A stretch of DNA of 64,000 nucleotides from Bathymodiolus brooksi (lineage: Eukaryota > Mollusca > Bivalvia > Mytilida > Modiolidae), in assembly GCA_963680875.1 (NCBI GenBank), contig OY804588.1:79074829-79138828 (forward strand). Reading direction: 5' to 3'. Positions within the stretch are counted from its first letter, which is position 1. Each line of letters opens with the position of its first letter. Both the position numbers and the translations under genes were made by a program. The notes below the pieces were generated by a model. That model made no database searches. It was not told where the DNA came from and saw only the letters and a list, made by a program, of their open reading frames with translations. Below are positions 24,401-39,400 of the stretch, in pieces.

Positions 24401-27400
24401 TTAACGCCACTTTTAGCAATATTTCAGCTATATCATGACGAACAGTTTTAGTGGTGAAAGAAGCCGGAGTACCCGGAGAGAACCACCGACCATGGGTAAG
24501 CAACTGGTAAAATGTATCACTTGCGGCTGCGAGTCGAGTGCACCCTTTTTAGTAATTTACAAAGCCGGGTGCGAACCCACGCCGTATTGGTGATAATCTT
24601 GTATGAGTTGTTAGGTAGTCCAACTACCTAACTCATTGAGCCACCCGGGCCCTTCACACAAGTTAGTGTCCCAATTGAATTGAACGGATATTACAAGTAA
24701 AAGTTTAAAATGACTTAACGTTTTCCAAAGCTTTTTGCTAGTCATGGACAATAGGGGCAGCATTTAGCGATGACTGCTACTTAAAAAGGAAGACAGACCA
24801 TTGTGGTTTGCATTTGATTATTTTGCTACGATTTTAAAGGTATATACGCTACCAGAATATATTCAGAAACGACACGGAGGACACAGAATGCGTACGTACT
24901 TAAGTGTGCTGTCATTGATACTGTATATCATGACCAAATTAGCAGTAAGTATGCGTATAATAAACAATGGAGAATGTATTCCATATTAATAACATCCATT
25001 ATCTTGTGGGTTATTGTAAAACAAGAAACGAAACAGAAACGAAACTGAAACAGGTTTTGAATCGGGTTCATTCTTGATGTACTGATATTTTCCTTCAGTA
25101 CTATTTTTCGCAATCAATACTTGTAATTTATCCAAATAATAATCGTTGCGTTTTCGTTTATGTCTCGTTTCATTTCGTTTTTGTTTGTTTCGTTTTGTTC
25201 CGTTCCGTTTCGCTTTTGTTTCGTTTCTTGTTTTACGATCACCCTTATCTTGTCTCTCACGAAGACCAATGAATAATATGAATATTAATGGGCAGTATCA
25301 TGGATTATATGAATCCTACATAAACGAAAGACATTTTATCATGTATACACACTATTTCGTAAATGAATTTGTGATTTTTGCAGAGTATCTACACTTTATC
25401 AGATACGTCGATATATTAAATTGACTTTCCTGAAAATGGCACAATATTCACAGAGTATTCACGGTTTAGTGTGAAATGCTTCTATGTTTTATACAATGCC
25501 CAATGTTATAAAAATATTTACACAATTTTTGCAATCAACTCGGAAGTCATGCATGTACAGACAAGAACATACAAGACATTACCGATTTGGCTTGTGCAGT
25601 CACTTTATCAATGAGTTAAAAGAAAAATTGATTTGCATATTTCAGTTATTGCATAAGGATTATAGAACCTGGTAAACTTCTACAATACAACTCTGAAGGC
25701 CACTGTTATGCTGTCATATAACCCTATTTTAATATTTAGAATATTGTTGTTAGCTTCCATTTCATTGAACAATATAATAAGCATATTGCTGTTTATTCCA
25801 TCCTGCTATGTATTACATGTGGCTATTCAATTTAAAATAAAAAAGAGATAAAGGTATTATGTATGTCTTGAAAACAACAAAGCAAAATATTGCATGGACA
25901 TATAAAACAAAGAGCAAAATAAATTAGTGTTTATATACAATTGTAAAAGTCTGAAATATAAAATGGAGTTTTGACGTGACAGAAGAGTTTCAAAATGAGC
26001 TTAAACATCTCTCACATTCGACTTGAAACATGGGTATCTTACATTTAATACAATTTCATACGTTTCAAATCCGTTTCTACTATTCTGATTTTGATTAAAA
26101 CAGTATATCATTTTATTTCAGTGGCCCGGGTGGCTCAATGAGTTAGGTCGTTGGATCTAACAACTCATACAAGCCCATCACCAATACGGCGTGAGTTCGC
26201 GCCCAGCTTTGTAAATTACAAACAAGGGTGCACTCGACTCACAGCCGCAAGTGATAAAGTTTACCAGTTGCTTGCCCAGGGTCGGTGGTTCTCTCCGGGT
26301 ACTCCGGCTTCCTCCGCCACTAAAACTGGTCGCCATAATATAGCTGAAATATTACTGAAAGTGGCGTTAAACACCAAAATTCAAATTCAAATTCAAATTC
26401 ATTTTATTTGATGTAAATTATTGTAATCATTGTAATGGAATCAAACATGCAACTTTAGAACATCGATGGGTTGTGTTTATTGTGTTTAACACCACTTTCA
26501 GCAACTAAACAGTTATATCGTGGTGGTCAGTTTTATTGGTGGAGGAAACCGGAGTACTCAGAGAAAACCACCAACCTGTCGCAAGTCGCTGACAAACTTT
26601 ATCACATAATGTTGCATCGAGTACACATCGCCGTGAAAAGGGGGTTCGAACTCAAAACTTTAGTGGTGATATGCACTGATTGCACAGGTAGAACATCAAG
26701 TGAAGAATTAAAGGAGCGATGTTCTTACTCTTAAATGGAATTATTAGAATAAAATACATTATTACATAGTGACTATAAATATCCGTGCTTTAGCTAAGTA
26801 AAGTCTAGAAGTCAATAAATAATGATATTCACTTCTAAAAAAGTCTGTAATTGTATAATATTGTACAATTTTATGATGCATGAAAAGTTTGGAGGTACCT
26901 ACATAACAATGGCCAAACGAAAAAGGACAAAAGGACAAACAACGATCTACAAAACATTACACTGAAAACTAAAGATCGATCAACACGAACACCAATAAAA
27001 ACCAGGAGTGAATTAATATGCTGTGGAAGGGTCAGCAGTTCCTGCTTGACATGTGACACCCGTCGTGTTACTGTCAAACGACACGAACATCATTTGATAT
27101 GGAAATCATGTTCGGTATATCACTTACAAACGTAGCATATAGTTCTTCTATTTAATTTATATGTGATTCGTGCGTGTTTACATGTCGATAAACTGCTACA
27201 AAATTATAATTAATCCTATAGTATAATGGTATAATTTATCATATCTGTAATTGCACATTCGTGTTCTCAACCGCATCGTTGGTTTATTGGTCAGCGTGCT
27301 CTCCTCGAGAGCGGTAGATCGTGGGTTCGACCCCCGATCCGGTCAAACCAAAGACTAAAATATTGGTATCTGTTGCTTCTCCGCTAAGCATGCAGCATTA

Positions 27401-30400
27401 AGGAGAATGAGCAAAGACTGGTTGGCTCGGAATCAGAATAGTGTGTCCGGGTGGAGCGATATGTCTACCCGCGGACTGTTGTTTCAGTGAGCTAGCACTA
27501 TAAATATCCAACTCAGCGGGTTGGTCTAGTACAAAGCAGACCTCATCATCATCATCTCATTGAAAATTAACTTGTTCTTGCCATGATATAGCTGAAAAAT
27601 TGCTGAATTGGCGTTAAACAACAATCACTCACTCACTCATTCGTATTCTCACAATGTCTAGGTCAGTATTTTTGCTGGTTCCCTGTTCATACAGATGGCT
27701 TTGGGATGGGACATGTATATATCTATAGCCGTACTGTTATTTATAACGGGGTTGTATACAGTCTTAGGTAAGTATGAACATTTTTATATAGATTGCATAA
27801 TTTGACGAGCTTGGCGAGATATTTTAAATAAAATGAAAAACAAAGCATGCCATACTGTCGAAACAGTTTCAAACTCCACTACAAATGGTGGAAGTAAAGT
27901 CAAAATCAATATCCCTAAGACAAATAATACATAACTGTTCACTTTCCTTAATTTGCTCTGGATCGTCAATCACCAATAAAACGTGGCGGGGTTAAGCTAA
28001 TTTTATGGACGTAGATGATGCGGTTATGAATGTGTGTGTGACTACAATACCACCGGACGAAGAGCGGAATTATACAAATATATTCTGAATGTTGTTGATC
28101 ATAATAAACATTATTATGCTTTCTGTAAATTTCTTCTGTAATATAAGTTGGCATATATCACAAAGAATTATATAGCGTTGATATACTATGTTTTTAATAC
28201 TTGTTATTGCTGTTAATTAAATTTCAAACTTCAAAAATCTTTATATTTTTAAAGCCTTAAATGAAACAAAGAATATTCTCACACTTTCAATACTATCTGA
28301 TCCAATATATTAGTCACCAATATCAGGACCTCCTTTATTGTAATAGTTCTCAATATATTTTGTCTACATATAACAGTCAGCATAATAATAATAATAATAA
28401 TGTTGTGTTAGCAATGACTATGCCATATAGTGGTCAGGGTTGAAGACATAGTGCACTCCCCTTCGGGTCGTGTACTATGTCTTCAATCCTGACCACTATA
28501 TTGGCATAGTCATTGCTAACACAACATTATTATATAATTAGTCAATACAAAAAGAAGTAAAACCATATATATTTTTAACAATATAGTAGTAGACAAAGAC
28601 ACATATAAAGCACCAGACAACAATACATATCCACTGAATGAGTTGGTGCGCATGCGTGATTTGGACTCTCAAATATTTATTTATATTGTATTTGTGTTAC
28701 TGTGCCTATTGCACAATGCACGAAGGACGAAATAGTGTTACGAATATGCTTACAATTAAATTGAACGCTATAGAAAACATGGCCATCAGCTGACATAAAG
28801 AACGTATATGACTTTCAGTTTTAAACGCACGAACGTAAAAAATGTTCACTCAGATAAAGAATGTAATTGTTACTGTTCATGTGGATTGAAGACTGTTGTA
28901 ATTTTATAAACTAATACATTCACTGTTAAATTGAACACTGTAGAAAATATGGCGATCAACTGACATAAAGAACGTTATGAAAATAAAATATAAATAGTGT
29001 AATTAAAACTAAGGTTTTCCTCCCACAGATGACCGTAACAGATTTTGAATTAATTGGATTTCCAGTCTTATGATTATGAGCGTACCTGGTGAAGGTTATT
29101 GCAAAAACTCATCGAGCGCACTAAATTAGATATCTACGTTTTTATTAAACAGTGAATGACAACAATTTCACCAATATTAACATAACCTAACAATCACTGC
29201 CCACTTCAACTCATTGAACACAAAAAATACCACAGAATATAACTATGAACATCCAGGTCCTATCTTAGGACAGGCACACAATGTAGCGGGGTTAAACCGG
29301 TTAATGGAATTTCAATTAACAATTAACTTCCATATATGCATTTTAGTTTTAAACATATAAACATAATGATTGTAGATTATATCAACACATTTGTCTACAT
29401 CGTAATGGTTACTGTGGATTTGTTGTTGTAATTTTAACATTTTCTGTGGATAACATCTAATGAAATTATTGCCCTTTAGAGTAGGTTATCGTTGTTCTAT
29501 TTTTAACCTTTCTAGGTGGATTAACAGCAGTAATGTATACAGACACACTACAGACATCTATTATGACGATTGGGGCTATCATTGTCATGGGAATAAGTGA
29601 GTATGAAGAACACCTATAATAGACATATACATCTGAGTAAGAAGCAGTTATCTCCTGGTACAGAGAAAAATATTTTACCAATTTATTTATGTTCACAAGA
29701 GTATTTATAATTTAGTATCGATGTTGTATTATCGATATGGTACTATCTATATTGTCTTATCAATCCCATCTGACAACAAGTGCCGTCTTATCGAGTTATC
29801 TATGTTATATCATGATACTACCGTCTTATCGAGTTATCTATGCTATATCACGATACTACCGTCTTATCGAGTTATCTATGTTATATTACGATACTACCGT
29901 CTTATCGAGTTATCTATGTTATATCATGATACTACCGTCTTATCGAGTTTTCTATGTTATATCACGATACTACCGTCTTATCGAGTTATCTATGTTATAT
30001 CACGATACTACCGTCTTATCGAGTTATCTATGTTATATCACGATACTACCGTCTTATCCATATCTACAACTATTATCGGTGTTATATTGCAATACGTCTT
30101 ATCAGTGTTATATTGCAATACGTAGCGTCTTATCGGTGTTATATTGCAATACGTACCGTCTTATCGGTGTTATATTGCAATACGTACCGTCTTATCGAAG
30201 TTATTTTACAATAGGTATAGTCTTATCGATGTTATATTACAATAAGTTTAGTCTTCTCGATGCTATATTACAATAAGATTAGTCTTATCGATGCTATATT
30301 ACAATAAGAATAGTCTTATCGTTGCTATATTGCAATACGTACCGTCATATCGAAGTTATTTTACAATACGTACCGTCTTATCGAAGTTATTTTATGATAC

Positions 30401-33400
30401 GTACCGTCTTATCGATGTTATTTTACAATAAGTATAGTCTTATCGATGTTATATTACAATAAGCATAGTCTTCTCCATGTTATATTACAATAAGTATAGT
30501 CTTCTCCATGTTATATTACAATAAGTATAGTCTTATCGATGTTATATTACAATAAGCATAGTCTTCTCCATGTTATATTACAATAAGTAAAGTCTTATCG
30601 ATGTTATATTACAATAAGTAAAGTCTTATCGATGTTATTTTACAATAAGTAAAGTCTTATCGATGTTATATTACAATAAGTATAGTCCTATCGGTGCTAT
30701 ATTACAATAAGTATAGTCTTATCGATGTTATATTACAATAAGTAAAGTCTTATCGATGTTATATTACAATAAGTATAGTCTTATCGATGTTATATTACAA
30801 TAAGTATAGTCTTATCGATGTTATATTACAATAAGTATAGTTTTCTCCATGTTATATTACAATAAGTATAGTTTTCTCCATGTTAAATTACAATAAGTAT
30901 AGTCTTATCGATGTTATATTACACTAAATATAGTCTTATCGATGTTATATTACAATAAGTATAGTCTTCTCCATGTTATATTACAATAAGTATAGTCTTA
31001 TCGATGTTATATTGCAATAAGAATAGTCTTCTCCATGTTATATTACAATAAGCATAGTCTTCTCCATGTTATATTGCAATAAGTATAGTCTTCTCCGTGT
31101 TATATTACAATAAGTATAGTCTTATCGATGTTATATTGCAATAAGAATAGTCTTCTCCATGTTATATTACAATAAGTATAGTCTTCTCCATGTTATATTA
31201 CAATAAGTATAGTCTTATCGATGTTATATTGCAATAAGAATAGTCTTCTCCATGTTATATTACAATAAGTATAGTCTTCTCGATGTTATATTAAAATAAG
31301 TATAGTTATCTCCATGTTATATTACAATAAGTATAGTCTTATCGATGTTATATTACAATAAGTATAGTTATCTCCATGTTATATTACAATAAGTATAGTC
31401 TTATCGATGTTATATTGCAATAAGAATAGTCTTCTCCATGTTATATTACAATAAGTATAGTCTTCTCCATGTTATATTACAATAAGTATAGTCTTATCGA
31501 TGTTATATTGCAATAAGAATAGTCTTCTCCATGTTATATTACAATAAGTATAGTCTTCTCGATGTTATATTACAATAAGTATAGTTATCTCCATGTTATA
31601 TTACAATAAGTATAGTCTTATCGATGTTATATTACAATAAGTATAGTTATCTCCATGTTATATTACAATAAGTATAGTCTTCTCCATGTTATATTACAAT
31701 AAGCATAGTTTTCTCCATGTTATATTACAATAAGTATAGTCTTATCGATGTTATATTGCAATAAGAATAGTCTTCTCCATGTTATATTACAATAAGTATA
31801 GTCTTATCGTTGCTATATTGCAATACGTACCGTCATATCGAAGTTATTTTACAATACGTACCGTCTTATCGAAGTTATTTTATGATACGTACCGTCTTAT
31901 CGATGTTATTTTACAATAAGTATAGTCTTATCGATGTTATATTACAATAAGTATAGTCTTCTCCATGTTATATTACAATAAGTATAGTCTTCTCCATGTT
32001 ATATTACAATAAGTATAGTCTTATCGATGTTATATTACAATAAGCATAGTCTTCTCCATGTTATATTACAATAAGTAAAGTCTTATCGATGTTATATTAC
32101 AATAAGTAAAGTCTTATCGATGTTATATTACAATAAGTAAAGTCTTATCGATGTTATAAAATTACAATAAGTATAGTCCTATCGGTGCTATATTACAATA
32201 AGTATAGTCTTATCGATGTTATATTACAATAAGTATAGTTTTCTCGATGTTATATTACAATAAGTATAGTCTTATCGATGTTATATTACACTAAATATAG
32301 TCTTATCGATGTTATATTACAATAAGTATAGTCTTCTCCATGTTATATTACAATAAGTATAGTCTTATCGATGTTATATTACAATAAGTATAGTCTTCTC
32401 CATGTTATATTACAATAAGTATAGTCTTATCGATGTTATATTACAATAAGTATAGTCTTATCGATGTTATATTACAATAAGTATAGTCTTCACCATGTTA
32501 TATTACAATAAGTATAGTCTTCTCCATGTTATATTACAATAAGTATAGTCTTCTCCATGTTATATTACAATAAGTATAGTCTTATCGATGTTATATTACA
32601 ATAAGTATAGTCTTCTCCATGTTATATTACAATAAGTAAAGTCTTCTCGATGTTATATTACAATAAGTATAGTCTTCTCCATGTTATATTACAATAAGTA
32701 TAGTCTTATCGATGTTATATTACAATAAGTATAGTCTTCTCCATGTTATATTACAATAAGTAAAGTCTTCTCAATGTTATATTGCAATAAGTATTGTCTT
32801 CTCAATGTTATATTGCAATAAGTATTGTCTTCTGCATGTTATATTACAATAAGTATAGTCTTCTCCATGTTATATTACAATAAGTATAGTCTTATCGATG
32901 TTATATTACAATACGTATAGTCTTCTCGATGCTATATTACAATAAGTATAGTCTTATCGATGTTATATTACAATAAGTATAGTCTTCTCCATGTTATATT
33001 ACAATAAGTAAAGTCTTCTCCATGTTATATTACAATAAGTATAGTCTTCTCCATGTTATATTACAATAAGTATAGTCTTATCGATGTTATATTACAATAA
33101 GTATAGTCTTCTCCATGTTATATTACAATAAGTAAAGTCTTCTCCATGTTATATTACAATAAGTATAGTCTTCTCCATGTTATATTACAATAAGTATAGT
33201 CTTCTCCATGTTATATTACAATAAGTATAGTCTTATCGATGTTATATTACAATACGTATAGTCTTCTCGATGCTATATTACAATAAGTAAAGTCTTCTCA
33301 ATGTTATATTACAATAAGTATTGTCTTCTCCATGTTATATTACAATAAGTATAGTCTTATCGATGTTATATTACAATAAGTATAGTCTTCTCCATGTTAT

Positions 33401-36400
33401 ATTACAATAAGTAAAGTCTTCTCCATGTTATATTACAATAAGTATAGTCTTCTCCATGTTATATTACAATAAGTATAGTCTTCTCCATGTTATATTACAA
33501 TAACTATAGTCTTCTCCATGTTATATTACAATAAGTATAGTCTTATCGATGTTATATTACAATACGTATAGTCTTCTCGATGCTATATTACAATAAGTAT
33601 AGTCTTATCGATGTTATATTACACTAAATATAGTCTTATCGATGTTATATTACAATAAGTATAGTCTTCTCCATGTTATTTTACAATAAGTATAGTCTTA
33701 TCGATGTTATATTACAATAAGTATAGTTATCTCCATGTTATATTACAATAAGTAAAGTCTTCTCCATGTTATATTACAATAAGTAAAGTCTTATCGATGT
33801 TATATTACAATAAGTAAAGTATTATCGATGTTATATTACAATAAGTAAAGTCTTATCGATGTTATATTACAATAAGTATAGTCCTATCGGTGCTATATTA
33901 CAATAAGTATAGTCTTATCGATGTTATATTACAATAAGTATAGTTTTCTCCATGTTATATTACAATAAGTATAGTTTTCTCGATGTTATATTACAATAAG
34001 TATAGTCTTATCGATGTTATATTACACTAAATATAGTCTTATCGATGTTATATTACAATAAGTATAGTCTTCTCCATGTTATATTACAATAAGTAAAGTC
34101 TTATCGATGTTATATTACAATAAGTAAGGTCTTATCGATGTTATATTACAATAAGTAAAGTCTTATCGATGTTATATTACAATAAGTATAGTCCTATCGG
34201 TGCTATATTACAATAAGTATAGTCTTATCGATGTTATATTACAATAAGTATAGTTTTCTCCATGTTATATTACAATAAGTATAGTTTTCTCGATGTTATA
34301 ATACAATAAGTATAGTCTTATCGATGTTATATTACACTAAATATAGTCTTATCGATGTTATATTACAATAAGTATAGTCTTCTCCATGTTATATTACAAT
34401 AAGTATAGTCTTATCGATGTTATATTACAATAAGTATAGTCTTCTCCATGTTATATTACAATAAGTATAGTCTTATCGATGTTATATTACAATAAGTATA
34501 GTCTTATCGATGTTATATTACAATAAGCATAGTCTTCACCATGTTATATTACAATAAGAATAGTCTTCTCCATGTTATATTACAATAAGTATAGTCTTAT
34601 CGATGTTATATTACAATAAGTATAGTCTTATCGATGTTATATTACAATAAGTATAGTCTTATCGATGTTATATTACAATAAGTATAGTCTTCTCCATGTT
34701 ATATTACAATAAGTAAAGTCTTCTCGATGTTATATTACAATAAGCATAGTCTTCTCCATGTTATATTACAAGAAGTATAGTCTTATCGAAGTTATATTAC
34801 AATAAGCATAGTCTTCTCCATGTTATATTACAATAAGTAAAGTCTTCTCAATGTTATATTGCAATAAGTATTGTCTTCTGCATGTTATATTACAATAAGT
34901 ATAGTCTTCTCCATGTTATATTACAATAAGTATAGTCTTATCGATGTTATATTACAATACGTATAGTCTTCTCGATGCTATATTACAATAAGTATAGTCT
35001 TATCGATGTTATATTACAATAAGTATAGTCTTCTCCATGTTATATTACAATAAGTAAAGTCTTCTCCATGTTATATTACAATAAGTATAGTCTTCTCCAT
35101 GTTATATTACAATAAGTATAGTCTTCTCCATGTTATATTACAATAACTATAGTCTTCTCCATGTTATATTACAATAAGTATAGTCTTCTCGATGCTATAT
35201 TACAATAAGTATAGTCTTATCGATGTTATATTACACTAAATATAGTCTTATCGATGTTATATTACAATAAGTATAGTCTTCTCCATGTTATATTACAATA
35301 AGTATAGTCTTATCGATGTTATATTACAATAAGTATAGTTATCTCCATGTTATATTACAATAAGTAAAGTCTTCTCCATGTTATATTACAATAAGTATAG
35401 TCTTATCGATGTTATATTACACTAAATATAGTCTTATCGATGTTATATTACAATAAGTAAAGTCTTCTCCATGTTATATTACAATAAGTATTGTCTTATC
35501 GATGTTATATTACAATAAGTAAAGTCTTCTCCATGTTATATTACAATAAGTATAGTCTTCTCCGTGTTATATTACAATAAGTATAGTCTTATCGATGTTA
35601 TTTTACAATAAGTATAGTCTTCTCCATGTTATATTACAATAAGTATAGTCTTCTCCATGTTATATTACAATAAGTATAGTCTTATCGATGCTATATTACA
35701 ATAAGTATAGTCTTATCGATGCTATATTACAATAAGTATAGTCTTCTCAATTTTTTAATATTCTACTACCCATCTTATTAAATGTACTTGTTATTTTGTT
35801 ACAATTATTACCGTCCTATTAATATATTTTAGGCTTTAACACTGTTGGTGGATACAGTGCTTTAAAAGTAAAATACATGGAGGCATATCCGGTCAAACGT
35901 AACATGAACACAACATGTGGATTACCAAGAGAAGATGCATTCCATATCTTCTTAGATGCCACTGGAGCAGAGAATCCTTGGCCAGGACTTATATTACAAT
36001 CGTCATTTGGCTGTCTGTGGTACTGGTGTTGTGATCAGGTCAGTAGTAATAAAATACAGTCAAACCTGGCTTTATAAGAGAGGTGACCTCTTAAAAGAGG
36101 TTCAATTCATATGAAATTTGTTATGGAAGGACAAGAAAGGGGTGACCTTTTGATACAGGTGGCCGCATGGGCAGGTTTTTTGTACAATGTTGCTGCACAT
36201 AGAGGAATGGCATTGTCAATCTAAGTTCAAAGCATCTTTTTCTAGAATTTCGTGTGCTTTCTCATATGTAACATTCAATGAGATACCTAACCGTGTGGGT
36301 GCTCTAATGGTAAATATGCTCACATCGAGTCCGGTAGATCGTAGTCACGAGCTCTGGTCGGGTTAAACCAAAGACATATTAGTATGCGTTGCTTCTCCTC

Positions 36401-39400
36401 TAAGCAAGCAGCTTTAAAGAGCAAAGACTGATTGGCTAGAAAGCGGGATAATGAGTCAGAGTTGAAATACCCGTCTACCCGCGAACTGTTGTTTCAATGA
36501 GCTAGCACGATAAAGATCCAGTTAAGCGTGCTGGTCCATTAAAAAGCGGACACCAACATCCTCATCATATAGAAATGTAAATTGTCCATGATATAGCAAA
36601 AAATTACACATTTTGTGTTAGCCAATAATCATTTACTTACTCACTCACTGACTCAATCAATCAATCAATCACCCACTTATTCATTCACTCAGTCACTCAA
36701 TGTGAAAACTACATAATAAAGATAAACATTAATGTATTTATTATTTTTTGATAGTTTTATTTCATCGTTTGTCTGATATTTTTATCTAAGATTTTGAAAT
36801 TGACCTATTTAAAAACAAACTAACTATATGTGTGAAGGGTAAGATTCACGAATTTAAAAATAAAATAAAAAATAGAAACTAAAAAAGAGAAACTGTGTAT
36901 TAAAACATTAATTTTGCTATTTTGTTTTCATTTTTACATATTATAGATTAATCAATTTGTCAACTGCATTTTTGTTTTTGACATATAGGTTATAGTTCAA
37001 AGGTCACTAGCAGCTAAGAGTTGGTCACATGCAAAGGGTGGTTCACTTATAGCCGGATTTCTGAAGCTTCTACCCCTATTCCTGCTCATGTTCCCCGGGA
37101 TGATCAGCCGTGTTCTATACCCAGGTAGATATATCATTGAAACAATTAAAACTAATACCTATATTTAATAGGGTTAGGGTTATGGTGTTTAACGGCACTT
37201 TCAACAATATATTTATTTTATTGGTAAATTTACCCTTTGAAAACCACCAAACTGTCGCAAGTCACTGACAAATTGTATCACATAATGTTGTATCGAGTAC
37301 TCTTCGCCATCAGCAGGATTCAAACTTTTCTATTTTCATTGAATGTCTTGATATGATGGTTCCAGAGAAAACCATCGAATCGTTTGTACTTTCAAATCCT
37401 GCGAACTTTTAAATGGGAAATCCCCTAAGCCTTCGCATGTACATTGTTAATTATACTAGGTTTTGTATATCATCAAGTGTCGGATTTAGGACAAATGAGG
37501 CCCTGTGCTAGTTAAGTTATGAGGCCCCTTACTGGGTACTTGGAGGAGGTAGGCCCGGTAGGTTATCAACTCTTTCATTATGTCTGGAATCGCTCCGAAA
37601 CAGAACGCCTTTAAATTTAAAATTGCACCACATAAGCAAAAATCCATCGTAAAATATGTTTTGGACAGGAAGATCCACCCCCCACCCCCACCCCCCACCC
37701 CCCCCCCCCCCACCCCACCCCCCCCCCCCCCCCCCCCTCTGGCCAACAGGGACCTGAATTTAAGCACACCTAAGCACATTGGAAAATCCGGCACTGCATA
37801 TCATAACGATAGTCCTTTAAGAAGTTATCAGCCTTTTTTATTTATTTCATTAAACGGTACTGAGGAGGAGACATTTCGTTTTTCTGTTTAAAAAAACCTA
37901 CCATTTTATGTAGTCTCTGTTTTTATTCTCTGTTTGTTCTGTGTTTGTTCTGTGTTTGCTTCCAGGTGATCGTTTTCTAACCATCATCTCTTTCTCCCTT
38001 TAGTCCCTTTAACGAACACCAACATATTGGCCCTCATGGTCGTGATCGTATGGTATTTGGATATACAACTACCTGTGCAATGTGTGGCTATTACCACAAC
38101 GAGTTCGAATCCGGCTAATGGCGATATGTACTCGCGATGGGTCGGTGGCTTTCTCGGGGTACTCCAGTTTCCTTCACCAATAAAACTATAAACCGTCACG
38201 ATATAACTGAAACATTGTTGAAAGTGGTGTTAAACACCATAACCCTAACCAATATCATTGAACATCGGTACTCTGTTTTCGTTAATTTTGAATAATTCAA
38301 CAAAGAATGGGGATTATGCATGTAATTCAATATTACTCATTAATTCACATTTCAGATGTCAATTGATCAATTGACATCTGAAATGTGAATTAATTCAGCA
38401 GTGTTGACCGGTACATTTGTTTGTTAGTTTTACGGTGTTTAACGCCACTTTCAACAATATTTCAGTTATATCGTGGCGGTCAGTTTTATTGGTAGAGGAA
38501 ACCGGAGGACCCGGAGAGACCCAACGACCTGCCGTTGACACTGACAAACTTTATCACATAATGTTATACACCTCGCCCTGAGCGGGAGTCGAATCCACAA
38601 CATCAGTGGTAATAGGCACTGATTGCATTGGTAGTTGTAAATCCAACTACCATACGATTACGGCCACGACGGTCCTTGACCGGTACGTTACGCACTTTCA
38701 TCTTGAAGTATTTAATGATTAGCATAATTATATCAAAATAAGTTAATTATTGTCTTTATCCTGCAACTGACCGTTTACTCTAGTCGACTCTGTCGGAGGA
38801 GTGTAGTGCGTGTTTATGTATTGTTTTTCTTTAATACACGCTGTACATAGATATGCTGATTAAGCGTAATAGAAAACCGGAGAGGAAATGAAGAATGGAC
38901 TCCAGAGACACTGGCACCACTGGGAACACAAGACACAGGACGAACACAAAAAAACACAACACAAGCAGATAACTAAAATGAAGAGCAACACGACAGAGCC
39001 CATCAATACACAGGGATGAACCCATGTGCTCACGAAGGGTAAGCAGTTCCTGCTTCTTATAAGATACCCGATACTATATTAACGTATTTATTTTCGTTCC
39101 AGATGAGGTGGCTTGTGCAAGTGCTACGGAATGTATGAAAGTTTGTGAAAATCCAGTCGGTTGTTCTAACATTGCCTATCCGAAACTTATAATGGAGTTG
39201 ATGCCTGTCGGTAAGGTGGTTTTTATAGATGCATACCGGTATATACAAATAGTTTAGAGATAGGGAAAGGGTAATTTGAAGCCGTAAATCGAAGTACACA
39301 TGATGTAATGGCCAAAAGAAAAAGGACAAGAGGCCCAACAATGATCTTCAGAACACTACACATAAAACTAAAGATTGAGTAACACGAATATCAGAACAAA

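Noticed and set aside
29721..30276. Overlapping open frames of 86-179 codons with [22 protein letters not shown] repeats
   Set aside because: They are translations of the 38-bp minisatellite in all frames; no gene signals.
37486..37891. Proline- or glycine-rich open frames
   Set aside because: Produced by the C-rich simple repeat inside a MITE.
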